Under the pieces are notes generated by a model, which was given only the letters and a program-made list of their open reading frames with translations, was not told the origin of the DNA and searched no databases. A program made the translations under genes and the position numbers. Source: Anisus vortex (taxonomy: Eukaryota; Mollusca; Gastropoda; Planorbidae). From it: a DNA stretch of 64,000 bases. This document shows positions 12,428 through 24,290 of this stretch, one piece after another; positions within the stretch are counted from its first letter, which is position 1, and the number at the start of each line of letters is the position of its first letter. The stretch spans positions 26,488 to 90,487 of the forward strand of contig CASBPS010000102.1 in the NCBI GenBank assembly GCA_949126835.1, read 5' to 3'.

Positions 12428-13640
12428 TCACTTTGTTTAAAGTGAATATTTATTCACTTTTATCTTTAAAGTGTGAACATTTAGTCACTTTTATGTTTAA
12501 AGTGTGATATTTAATCACTTTTATGTTTAAAGTGAATATTTAGTCACTTTTATGTTTAAAGTGTATATTTAGTCCCTTTCATGTTTAAAGTATGATATTT
12601 AGTCACTTTGATGTTTAAAGTGAATATTTAGTCACTTTTATGTTTAGAGTGAATATTTAGTCACTTTTATGTTTAAAGTGTATATTTAGTCCCTTTCATG
12701 TTTAAAGTATGATATTTAGTCACTTTTATGTTTCAAGTGAATATTTAGTCACTTTTATGTTTAAAGTGTGAATATTTAGTCACTTTTATGTTTAAAGTGA
12801 ATATTTAGTAACTTTTATGTTTAAAGTGAATATTTAGTAACTTTTATGTTTAAAGTGAATATTTAGTCACTTTTATGTTTAAAGTAAATATTTAGTCACT
12901 TTTTTGTTTAAAGTGTGAACATTTAGTCACTTTTATGTTTAAAGTGAATATTTAGTCACTTTTATGTTTAAAGTGAATATTTAGTCACTTTTATGTTTAA
13001 AGTGTGATATTTAGTCACTTTTATGTTTAAAGTGAATATTTAGTCACTGTAATGTTTAAAGTGTGAATATTAAGTCATTTTTATGTTTAAAGTGAATATT
13101 TAGTCACTGTAATGTTTAAAGTGTGAATATTAAGTCATTTTTTAGTTTAAAGTGAATATTTAGTCACTTTTATTTTTAAAGTGAATATTTAGTCACTTTT
13201 ATGTTTAAAGTGAATATTTAGTCACTTTTATTTTAAAAGTGAATATTTAGTCACTTTTATGTTTAAAGTGAATATTTAGTCATATTTATGTTTAAAGTGA
13301 ATATTTAGTCACTTTTATGTTTAAATTGAATATTTAGTCTTTTTTATGTTTAAAGTAAATATATTTAGTCACTTTTATGTTTAAAGTGTGAACATTTAGT
13401 CACTTTTATGTTTAAAGTGAATATTTAGTCACTTTTATGTTTAAAGTGAATATTTAGTCACTTTTATGTTTAAAGTGAATATTTAGTCATATTTATGTTT
13501 AAAGTGAATATTTAGTCACTTTTATGTTTAAATTGAATATTTAGTCTTTTTTATGTTTAAAGTAAATATATTTAGTCACTTTTATGTTTAAAGTGTGAAC
13601 ATTTAGTCACTTTTATGTTTAAAGTGAATATTTAGTCACT
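12428..13640 (+). repeat. 1.98-kb higher-order unit, copy 2 (shortened)
   Basis: It repeats the unit starting at 10,446 but is cut off at about 13.64 kb, where sequence of the next region begins. It lacks the ~93 bp between the CCCTTTCATG and TTTAGAGTG markers that copy 1 has, and one of its dimers is altered (TTTTTTAGTTTAAAG near 13,140). Confidence 0.7.
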
Positions 13641-13660
13641 TTTATGTTTAAAGTGTGAAT
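13281..13660 (+). repeat. 207-bp (seven-monomer) tandem duplication
   Basis: The CATATTTATG variant at 13,281 recurs at 13,488. Both copies continue with an AAATTGAATATT monomer, a CTTTTTTATG junction, a 31-bp GTAAATATATT monomer and a GTGTGAACATT monomer. This local duplication is specific to the second 1.98-kb unit. Confidence 0.75.
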
Positions 13661-15095
13661 ATTAAGTCATTTTTATGTTTAAAGTGAATATTTAATCACT
13701 TTCATCTTTAAAATGTGAATTATTATTCACTTTTATGTTTAAAGTGTGAATACTTAGTCATTTTTATGTTTAAAGTGAATATTTAGTCACTTTTATGTTT
13801 AAAGTGAATATTTAGTCACTTTTATGTTTAAAGTGAATATTTAGTCACTTTTATGTTTAAAGTGAATATTTAGTCACTTTTATGTTTAAAGTGAATATTT
13901 AGTCACTTTTATGTTTAAAGTGAATATTTATACACTTTTATGTTTAAAGTGAATATTTAATCACTTTTAGGTTTAAAGTGAATATTTAGTAACTTTTATG
14001 TTTAAAGTGAATATTTAGTAATTTTTATGTTTAAAGTGAATATTTAGTCACTTTTCTGTTTAAAGTTGGAATATTAAGTCATTTTTATGTTTAAAGTGAA
14101 TATTTAGTCAATTTTATGTTTAAAGTGAATATTTAGTCATTTTTATGTTTAAAGTGAATATTTAGTCACTTTTATGTTTAAAGTGTGAATATTAAGTCAT
14201 TTTTATGTTTAAAGTGAATATTTAGTCACTTTTATGTTTAAAGTTAATATTTAGTCACTTTTATGTTTAAAGTGAATATTTAGTCACTTTTATGTTTAAA
14301 GTGTGAATATTAAGTCATTTTTATGTTTAAAGTGAATATTTAGTCAATTTTAAGTTTAAAGTGAATATTTAGTCACTTTTATGTTTAAAGTGAATATTTA
14401 GTCACTTTTATGTTTAAAGTGAATATTTAGTCACTTTTATGTTTAAAGTGAATATTTAGTCACTTTTATGTTTAAAGTGAATATTTAGTCACTTTTATGT
14501 TTAAAGTGAATATTTAGTCACTTTTATGGTAAAAGTGAATATTTAGTTTTTTTATGTTTAAAGTGTGATATTTAGTCACTTTTATGTTTAAAGTGAATAT
14601 TTAGTCACTTTTATGTTTAAAGTGTGAATATTAAGTCATTTTTATGTTTAAAGTGAATATTTAGTAACTTTTATGTTTAAAGTGTGAATATTAAGTCATT
14701 TTTATGTTTAAAGTGAATATTTAGTCACTTTTATGTTTAAAGTGAATATTTAGTCACTTTTATGTTTAAAGTGTGAATATTAAGTCATTTTTATGTTTAA
14801 AGTGAATATTTAGTCAATTTTATGTTTAAAGTGAATATTTAGTCACTTTTATGTTTAAAGTGAATATTTAGTCACTTTTATGTTTAAAGTGAATATTTAG
14901 TCACTTTTATGCTTAAAGTGAATATTTAGTCACTTTTATGTTTAAAGTGAATATTTAGTCACTTTTATCTTTAAAGTGTGAATATTTAGTCACTTTTATG
15001 TTTAAAGTGAATATTTAGTCACTTTTATGTTTAAAGTAAATATTTAGTCACTTTTATGTTTAAAGTGTGATATTTAGTCACTTTTATGTTTAAAG
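13641..15095 (+). repeat. Satellite block also present at ~23.1-24.5 kb
   Basis: Rare variants occur in the same order about 9.4 kb to the right. AATGTGAATTATTATTC (13,721) matches at 23,182 and AAAGTTGGAATATT (14,065) matches at 23,526, both at 9,461 bp. The ATGGTAAAAG marker (14,521) matches at 23,924 and the GCTTAAAG marker (14,911) at 24,314, both at 9,403 bp. The 58-bp change is exactly two canonical monomers. Confidence 0.75.
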
Positions 15096-16920
15096 TGAAT
15101 ATTTAGTCAATTTTATGTTTAAAGTGTGAATATTTAGTCACTTTTATGTTTAAAGTGAATATTTAGTCATTTTTCTGTTTAAAGTGAATATTTAGTCACT
15201 TTTATGTTTAAAGTGTGATATTTAGTCTTTTTTATGTTTAAAGTGAATATTTAGTCACTTTTATGTTTAAAGTGTGAATATTAAGTCATTTTTATGTTTA
15301 AAGTGAATATTTAGTCACTTTTATGTTTAAAGTGTGAATATTAAGTCATTTTTATGTTTAAAGTGAATATTTAGTCACTTTTATGTTTAAAGTGAATATT
15401 TAGTCACTTTTATGTTTAAAGTGTGAATATTTAGTCATTTTTATGTTTAAAGTGAATATTTAGTCAATTTTATGTTTAAAGTGAATATTTAGTCACTTTT
15501 ATGTTTAAAGTGAATATTTAGTCACTTTTATGTTTAAAGTGAATATTTAGTCACTTTTATGCTTAAAGTGAATATTTAGTCACTTTTATGTTTAAAGTGA
15601 ATATTTAGTCACTTTTATCTTTAAAGTGTGAATATTTAGTCACTTTTATGTTTAAAGTGAATAGTTAGTCATTTTTATGTTTAAAGTGAATATTTAGTCA
15701 CTTTTATGTTTAAAGTGTGATATTTAGTCACTTTTATGTTTAAAGTGAATATTTAGTCAATTTTATGTTTAAAGTGTGAATATTTAGTCACTTTTATGTT
15801 TAAAGTGAATATTTAGTCATTTTTCTGTTTAAAGTGAATATTTAGTCACTTTTATGTTTAAAGTGAATATTTAGTCACTTTTATGTTTAAAGTGAATATT
15901 TATTCACTTTTATCTTTAAAGTGTGAACATTTAGTCACTTTTATGTTTAAAGTGAATATTTAGTAACTTTTATGTTTAAAGTGAATATTTAGTCACTTTT
16001 ATGTTTAAAGTGTGATATTTAGTCACTTTTATCTTTAAAGTGAATATTTAGTCACTTTTATGTTTAAAGTGAATATTTAGTCACTTTTATGTTTCAAGTG
16101 TGAATATTAAGTCATTTTTATGTTTAAAGTGAATATTTAGGCAATTTTAAGTTTAAAGTGAATATTTAGTCACTTTTATGTTTAAAGTGAATATTTAGTC
16201 ACTTTCATGTTTAAAGTGAATATTTAGTCACTTTTATGTTTAAAGTGAATATTTAGTCACTTTTATGTTTAAAGTGGATATTTAGTCACTTTTATGTTAA
16301 AAGTGAATATTTAGTCTTTTTTATGTTTAAAGTAAATATTTAGTCACTTTTTTGTTTAAAGTAAATATATTTAGTCACTTTTATGTTTAAAGTAAATATT
16401 TAGTAATTTTTATGTTTAAAGTGAATATTTAGTCACTTTTATGTTTAAAGTGTGAATATTAAGTCATTTTTATGTTTTAAGTGAATATTTAGTCAATTTT
16501 ATGTTTAAAGTGAATATTTAGTCATTTTTATGTTTAAAGTGAATATTTAGTCACTTTTATGTTTAAAGTGTGAATATTAAGTCATTTTTATGTTTAAAGT
16601 GAATATTTAGTCAATTTTATGTTTAAAGTAAATATTTAGTCTTTTTTATGTTTAAAGTGAATATTTAGTCACTTTTATGTTTAAAGTGAATATTTAGTCA
16701 CTTTTATGTTTAAAGTGTGAATATTAAGTCATTTTTATGTTTAAAGTGAATATTTAGTCAATTTTAAGTTTAAAGTGATTATTTAGTCACTTTTATGTTT
16801 AAAGTGAATATTTAGTCACTTTTATGTTTAAAGTGAATATTTAGTCACTTTTATGTTTAAAGTGAATATTTAGTCACTTTTATGTTTAAAGTGAATATTT
16901 AGTCACTTTTATGTTTAAAG
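15096..16920 (+). repeat. 1,825-bp tandem duplication, left copy
   Basis: Markers TTTCAAGTGTGA (C at 16,095), AGGCAATTTT (16,139), GATTATTTAG (16,777) and AAAGTGTGAA (15,121) all recur exactly 1,825 bp to the right. The constant displacement means no monomer has been gained or lost since duplication across most of the unit, so it is recent. The left edge is placed where identity with the right copy begins and is uncertain by a few monomers. Confidence 0.85.
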
Positions 16921-18745
16921 TGAATATTTAGTCAATTTTATGTTTAAAGTGTGAATATTTAGTCACTTTTATGTTTAAAGTGAATATTTAGTCATTTTTC
17001 TGTTTAAAGTGAATATTTAGTCACTTTTATGTTTAAAGTGTGATATTTAGTCTTTTTTATGTTTAAAGTGAATATTTAGTCACTTTTATGTTTAAAGTGT
17101 GAATATTAAGTCATTTTTATGTTTAAAGTGAATATTTAGTCACTTTTATGTTTAAAGTGTGAATATTAAGTCATTTTTATGTTTAAAGTGAATATTTAGT
17201 CACTTTTATGTTTAAAGTGAATATTTAGTCACTTTTATGTTTAAAGTGTGAATATTTAGTCATTTTTATGTTTAAAGTGAATATTTAGTCAATTTTATGT
17301 TTAAAGTGAATATTTAGTCACTTTTATGTTTAAAGTGAATATTTAGTCACTTTTATGTTTAAAGTGAATATTTAGTCACTTTTATGCTTAAAGTGAATAT
17401 TTAGTCACTTTTATGTTTAAAGTGAATATTTAGTCACTTTTATCTTTAAAGTGTGAATATTTAGTCACTTTTATGTTTAAAGTGAATATTTAGTCATTTT
17501 TATGTTTAAAGTGAATATTTAGTCACTTTTATGTTTAAAGTGTGATATTTAGTCACTTTTATGTTTAAAGTGAATATTTAGTCAATTTTATGTTTAAAGT
17601 GTGAATATTTAGTCACTTTTATGTTTAAAGTGAATATTTAGTCATTTTTCTGTTTAAAGTGAATATTTAGTCACTTTTATGTTTAAAGTGAATATTTAGT
17701 CACTTTTATGTTTAAAGTGAATATTTATTCACTTTTATCTTTAAAGTGTGAACATTTAGTCACTTTTATGTTTAAAGTGAATATTTAGTAACTTTTATGT
17801 TTAAAGTGAATATTTAGTCACTTTTATGTTTAAAGTGTGATATTTAGTCACTTTTATCTTTAAAGTGAATATTTAGTCACTTTTATGTTTAAAGTGAATA
17901 TTTAGTCACTTTTATGTTTCAAGTGTGAATATTAAGTCATTTTTATGTTTAAAGTGAATATTTAGGCAATTTTAAGTTTAAAGTGAATATTTAGTCACTT
18001 TTATGTTTAAAGTGAATATTTAGTCACTTTCATGTTTAAAGTGAATATTTAGTCACTTTTATGTTTAAAGTGAATATTTAGTCACTTTTATGTTTAAAGT
18101 GGATATTTAGTCACTTTTATGTTAAAAGTGAATATTTAGTCTTTTTTATGTTTAAAGTAAATATTTAGTCACTTTTTTGTTTAAAGTAAATATATTTAGT
18201 CACTTTTATGTTTAAAGTAAATATTTAGTAATTTTTATGTTTAAAGTGAATATTTAGTCACTTTTATGTTTAAAGTGTGAATATTAAGTCATTTTTATGT
18301 TTTAAGTGAATATTTAGTCAATTTTATGTTTAAAGTGAATATTTAGTCATTTTTATGTTTAAAGTGAATATTTAGTCACTTTTATGTTTAAAGTGTGAAT
18401 ATTAAGTCATTTTTATGTTTAAAGTGAATATTTAGTCAATTTTATGTTTAAAGTAAATATTTAGTCTTTTTTATGTTTAAAGTGAATATTTAGTCACTTT
18501 TATGTTTAAAGTGAATATTTAGTCACTTTTATGTTTAAAGTGTGAATATTAAGTCATTTTTATGTTTAAAGTGAATATTTAGTCAATTTTAAGTTTAAAG
18601 TGATTATTTAGTCACTTTTATGTTTAAAGTGAATATTTAGTCACTTTTATGTTTAAAGTGAATATTTAGTCACTTTTATGTTTAAAGTGAATATTTAGTC
18701 ACTTTTATGTTTAAAGTGAATATTTAGTCACTTTTAGGGTAAAAG
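16921..18745 (+). repeat. 1,825-bp tandem duplication, right copy
   Basis: This copy holds matches at 16,946, 17,920, 17,964 and 18,602 to the markers of the left copy. At its right end it gains the first TTTTAGGGTAAAAG junction of the window (A at 18,736), where the left copy runs on with canonical monomers. Confidence 0.85.
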
Positions 18746-18756
18746 TGAATATTTAG

Positions 18757-19670
18757 TCTTTTTTATGTTTAAAGTGTGAATATTTAGTCACTTTTATGTT
18801 TAAAGTAAATATTTAGTCACTTTTTTGTTTAAAGTAAATATATTTAGTCACTTTTATGTTTAAAGTGAATATTTAGTCATTTTTCTGTTTAAAGTGAATA
18901 TTTAGTCAATTTTATGTTTAAAGTGTGAATATTTAGTCACTTTTAAGTTTAAAGTGAATATTTAGTCACTTTTATGTTTAAAGTGAATATTTAGTCACTT
19001 TTATGTTTAAAGTGAATATTTAGTCACTTTTATGTTTAAAGTGAATATTTAGTCACTTTTATGTTTAAAGTGAATATTTAGTCACTTTTATGTTAAAAGT
19101 GAATATTTAGTCTTTTTTATGTTTAAAGTGTGAATATTTAGTCACTTTTATGTTTAAAGTAAATATTTAGTCACTTTTTTGTTTAAAGTAAATATATTTA
19201 GTCACTTTTATGTTTAAAGTGAATATTTAGTCATTTTTCTGTTTAAAGTGAATATTTAGTCAATTTTATGTTTAAAGTGTGAATATTTAGTCACTTTTAA
19301 GTTTAAAGTGAATATTTAGTCACTTTTATGTTTAAAGTGAATATTTAGTCACTTTTATGTTTAAAGTGAATATTTAGTCACTTTTATGTTTAAAGTGAAT
19401 ATTTAGTCACTTTTATGTTTAAAGTGAATATTTAGTCACTTTTATGTTAAAAGTGAATATTTAGTCTTTTTTATGTTTAAAGTGTGAATATTTAGTCACT
19501 TTTATGTTTAAAGTAAATATTTAGTCACTTTTTTGTTTAAAGTAAATATATTTAGTCACTTTTATGTTTAAAGTGAATATTTAGTCATTTTTCTGTTTAA
19601 AGTGAATATTTAGTCAATTTTATGTTTAAAGTGTGAATATTTAGTCACTTTTTTGTTTAAAGTAAATATA
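18757..19670 (+). repeat. 354-bp twelve-monomer higher-order repeat, ~2.6 copies
   Basis: The TCTTTTTTATG junction occurs at 18,757, 19,111 and 19,465, spaced exactly 354 bp. The unit is nine 29-bp and three 31-bp monomers (261 + 93). Their order is GTGTGAATATT, GTAAATATT, GTAAATATATT, a monomer ending TTTCTG, one ending CAATTTTATG, GTGTGAATATT ending TTTAAG, then six roughly canonical monomers. The last copy breaks off near 19,655. The same 12-mer recurs at 27.1, 34.0, 41.0, 44.3, 56.2 and 61.7 kb. Confidence 0.9.
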
Positions 19671-21120
19671 TTTTGTCACTTTTATGTTTAAAGTGAATAT
19701 TTAGTAATTTTTATGTTTAAAGTGAATATTTAGTCACTTTTATGTTTAAAGTGTGAATATTAAGTCATTTTTATGTTTAAATTGAATATTTAGTCAATTT
19801 TATGTTTAAAGTGAATATTTAGTCATTTTTATGTTTAAAGTGAATATTTAGTCACTTTTATGTTTAAAGTGTGAATATTAAGTCATTTTTATGTTTAAAG
19901 TGAATATTTAGTCAATTTTATGTTTAAAGTGAATATTTAGTCACTTTTATGTTTAAAGTGAATATTTAGTCACTTTTATCTTTAAAGTGTGAACATTTAG
20001 TCACTTTTATGTTTAAAGTTAATATTTGGTCACTTTTATGTTTAAAGTGTGATATTTAGTCACTTTTATGTTTAAAGTGAATATTTAGTCACTTTTATGT
20101 TTAAAGTGTATATTTAGTCCCTTTCATGTTTAAAGTGTAAATATATTTAGTCACTTTTATGTTTAAAGTGAATATTTAGTCACTTTTATGTTTAAAGTGA
20201 ATATTTAGTCACTTTATGTTTAAAGTGTGAATATTTAGTCACTTTTATGTTTAAAGTGAATATTTAGTCATTTTTATGTTTAAAGTGAATATTTAGTCAC
20301 TTTTATGTTTAAAGTGAATATTTAGTCACTTTTATGTTTAAAGTGAATATTTAGTCACTTTTATGATTAAAGTGTGATACTTAGTCACTTTTATGTTTAA
20401 AGTAAATATTTAGTCACTTTTATGTTTAAAGTGTGAATATTAAGTCATTTTTATGTTTAAAGTGAATAATTAGTCAATTTTAAGTTTAAAGTGAATATTT
20501 AGTCACTTTTATGTTTAAAGTGAATATTTAGTCACTTTTATGTTTAAAGTGAATATTTAGTCACTTTTATGTTTAAAGTGTGAATATTAAGCCATTTTTA
20601 TGTTTAAAGTGAATATTTAGTCAATTTTATGTTTTAAAGTGAATATTTAGTCACTTTTATGTTTAAAGTGAATATTTAGTCACTTTTATGTTTAAAGTGA
20701 ATATTTAGTCACTTTTATGTTTAAAGTGAATATTTAGTCACTTTTCTTTAAAGTGAATATTTAGTCACTTTTATGTTTAAAGTGAATATTTAGTCACTTT
20801 TCTTTAAAGTGAATATTTAGTCACTTTTATGTTTAAAGTGTGAATATTAAGTCATTTTTATGTTTAAAGTGAATATTTAGTCAATTTTATGTTTAAAGTG
20901 AATATTTAGTCACTTTTATGTTTAAAGTGAATATTTAGTCACTTTTATGTTAAAAAGAATATTTAGTCACTTTTATGTTTAAAGTGAATATTTAGTCTTT
21001 TTTATGTTTAAAGTAAATATATTTATTCATTTTTATCTTTAAAGTGTTAACATTTAGTCACTTTTATGTTTAAAGTAAATATTTAGACACTTTTATGATT
21101 AAAGTAAATATTTAGACACT
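19671..21120 (+). repeat. Mixed satellite segment with 27-bp monomers
   Basis: This stretch joins a piece that resembles 30.2-31.4 kb to a piece of the 853-bp type. The first part has GTGTGAACATT, the AATATTTGGTC variant, CCCTTTCATG (near 20,118) and ATGATTAAAG. The second part has AAGCC monomers and 27-bp CTTTTCTTTAAAG monomers near 20,745 and 20,800. Sequence near 20,950-21,120, including AAAAAGAATATT and ATTCATTTTTATC (21,025), recurs about 874 bp on (21,899). No non-satellite sequence is present. Confidence 0.7.
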
Positions 21121-22430
21121 TTTATGTTTAAAGTGAATATTTAGTCACTTTATGTTTAAAGTGTGATATTTAGTCACTTTTATGTCTAAAGTGAATATTT
21201 AGTCACTTTTATGTTTAAAGTGTGAATATTAAGTCATTTTTGATGTTTAAAGTGAATTTTAGTCAATTTTATGTTTAAAGTGAATATTTAGTCACTTTTA
21301 TGTTTAAAGTGAATATTAGTCACTTTATGTTTAAAGTGAATATTTAGTCACTTTATGTTTAAAGTGTGAATATTAAGCCATTTTTATGTTTAAAGTGAAT
21401 ATTTAGTCACTTTTATGTTTTAAAGTGAATATTTAGTCACTTTTATGTTTAAAGTGAATATTTAGTCTTTTTATGTTTAAAGTGGAATATTTAGTCACTT
21501 TATGTTTACAAGTGAATACTTAGTCACTTTTCTTTAAAGTGAATATTTAGTCACTTTTATGTTTAAAGTTAATATTTAGTCACTTTTCTTTAAAGTGAAT
21601 ATTTAGTCACTTTATGTTTAAAGTGTGAATATTAAGTCATTTTTATGTTAAAGTGAATATTTAGTCAATTTTATGTTAAAGTTAATATTTAATCACTTTC
21701 ATCTTTAAAATGTGAATATTTAGTCACTTTTATGTTTAAAGTGTGAATACTTAGTCATTTTTATGTTTAAAGTGAATATTTAGTCACTTTTATGTTTAAA
21801 GTGATATTTAGTCACTTTTATGTTTAAAAAGAATATTTAGTCACTTTTATGTTTAAAGTGAATATTTAGTCTTTTTTATGTTTAAAGTAAATATATTTAT
21901 TCATTTTTATCTTTAAAGTGTGAACATTTAGTCACTTTTATGTTTAAAGTAAATATTTAGACACTTTTATGTTTAAAGTAAATATTTAGACACTTTTATG
22001 TTTAAAGTGAATATTTAGTCACTTTTATGTTTAAAGTGTGATATTTAGTCACTTTTATGTTTAAAGTGAATATTTAGTCACTTTTATGTTTAAAGTGTGA
22101 ATATTAAGTCATTTTTGTTTAAAGTGAATATTTAGTCAATTTATGTTTAAAGTGAATATTTAGTCACTTTTATGTTTAAAGTGAATATTTAGTCACTTTT
22201 ATGTTTAAAGTGTGAAAATTGTCATTTTTATGTTTAAAGTGAATATTTAGTCAATTTATGTTTAAAGTGAATATTTAGTCACTTTTATCTTTAAAGTATG
22301 AATATTTAGTCACTTTTATGTTTAAGTGAATATAGTCACTTTTATGTTTAAAGTAATTATTTAGTCATTTTATGTTTAAAGTGTGATATTTAGTCACTTT
22401 TATGTTTAAATTGAATATTAGTCACTTTTA
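21120..22430 (+). repeat. Satellite segment with clustered one-base indels
   Basis: The monomers are ordinary, but single-base losses in short runs are far denser than elsewhere. Examples are CACTTTATG for CACTTTTATG (near 21,150, 21,320, 21,350, 21,500, 21,610), ATGTTAAAG for ATGTTTAAAG (near 21,648 and 21,675), GAATATTAGTC for GAATATTTAGTC (near 21,311 and 22,424) and TTTAAGTGAA (near 22,323). A few insertions also occur, such as TTTGATG near 21,240 and AGTGGAATATT near 21,482. The adjacent second copy of part of this segment has the full-length runs, which points to residual consensus error. True decay of an older segment is the alternative. Confidence 0.8.
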
Positions 22431-22980
22431 TGTTTAAAGTGAATATTTAGTCACTTTCATCTTTAAAATGTGAATATTTAGACACTTTTATGTTTAAAGT
22501 GAATATTTAGTCACTTTTATGTTTAAAGTGTGATATTTAGTCACTTTTATGTTTAAAGTGAATATTTAGTCACTTTTATGTTTAAAGTGTGAATATTAAG
22601 TCATTTTTGTTTAAAGTGAATATTTAGTCAATTTTATGTTTAAAGTGAATATTTAGTCACTTTTATGTTTAAAGTGAATATTTAGTCACTTTTATGTTTA
22701 AAGTGTGAAAATTGTCATTTTTATGTTTAAAGTGAATATTTAGTCAATTTTATGTTTAAAGTGAATATTTAGTCACTTTTATCTTTAAAGTATGAATATT
22801 TAGTCACTTTTATGTTTAAAGTGAATATAGTCACTTTTATGTTTAAAGTAATTATTTAGTCATTTTTATGTTTAAAGTGTGATATTTAGTCACTTTTATG
22901 TTTAAATTGAATATTTAGTCACTTTTATGTTTAAAGTGAATATTTAGTCACTTTCATCTTTAAAATGTGAATATTTAGTC
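22000..22980 (+). repeat. ~491-bp tandem duplication
   Basis: GTGTGATATT at 22,037 recurs at 22,528, and the GTGTGAAAATTGTC monomer near 22,211 recurs near 22,703. Both copies contain a shortened GAATATAGTC monomer and CACTTTCATC. The right copy keeps four-base T runs and AAAG where the left copy has shorter runs, so the copies differ mainly by one-base indels. Confidence 0.75.
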
Positions 22981-24290
22981 ACTTTTATGTTTAAAGTGTG
23001 AATATTTAGTCATTTTTATGTTTAAAGTGAATATTTAGTCACTTTTATGTTTAAAGTGAATATTTAGTCACTTTTATGTTTAAAGTGTGAATATTAAGTC
23101 ATTTTTATGTTTAAAGTGAATATTTAGTCAATTTTATGTTTAAAGTGAATATTTAATCACTTTCATCTTTAAAATGTGAATTATTATTCACTTTTATGTT
23201 TAAAGTGTGAATACTTAGTCATTTTTATGTTTAAAGTGAATATTTAGTCACTTTTATGTTTAAAGTGAATATTTAGTCACTTTTATGTTTAAAGTGAATA
23301 TTTAGTCACTTTTATGTTTAAAGTGAATATTTAGTCACTTTTATGTTTAAAGTGAATATTTAGTCACTTTTATGTTTAAAGTGAATATTTATACACTTTT
23401 ATGTTTAAAGTGAATATTTAATCACTTTTAGGTTTAAAGTGAATATTTAGTAACTTTTATGTTTAAAGTGAATATTTAGTAATTTTTATGTTTAAAGTGA
23501 ATATTTAGTCACTTTTCTGTTTAAAGTTGGAATATTAAGTCATTTTTATGTTTAAAGTGAATATTTAGTCAATTTTATGTTTAAAGTGAATATTTAGTCA
23601 TTTTTATGTTTAAAGTGAATATTTAGTCACTTTTATGTTTAAAGTGTGAATATTAAGTCATTTTTATGTTTAAAGTGAATATTTAGTCACTTTTATGTTT
23701 AAAGTTAATATTTAGTCACTTTTATGTTTAAAGTGAATATTTAGTCACTTTTATGTTTAAAGTGTGAATATTAAGTCATTTTTATGTTTAAAGTGAATAT
23801 TTAGTCAATTTTAAGTTTAAAGTGAATATTTAGTCACTTTTATGTTTAAAGTGAATATTTAGTCACTTTTATGTTTAAAGTGAATATTTAGTCACTTTTA
23901 TGTTTAAAGTGAATATTTAGTCACTTTTATGGTAAAAGTGAATATTTAGTTTTTTTATGTTTAAAGTGTGATATTTAGTCACTTTTATGTTTAAAGTGAA
24001 TATTTAGTCACTTTTATGTTTAAAGTGTGAATATTAAGTCATTTTTATGTTTAAAGTGAATATTTAGTAACTTTTATGTTTAAAGTGTGAATATTAAGTC
24101 ATTTTTATGTTTAAAGTGAATATTTAGTCACTTTTATGTTTAAAGTGAATATTTAGTCACTTTTATGTTTAAAGTGTGAATATTAAGTCATTTTTATGTT
24201 TAAAGTGAATATTTAGTCAATTTTATGTTTAAAGTGAATATTTAGTCACTTTTATGTTTAAAGTGAATATTTAGTCACTTTTATGTTTAA
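22981..24290 (+). repeat. Second version of the 13.6-15.1 kb block
   Basis: It follows 13.64-14.9 kb marker by marker: AATTATTATTC (23,182), AAAGTTGG (23,526), ATGGTAAAAG (23,924). The displacement falls from 9,461 to 9,403 bp between the second and third of these, through loss of two monomers. Confidence 0.75.
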
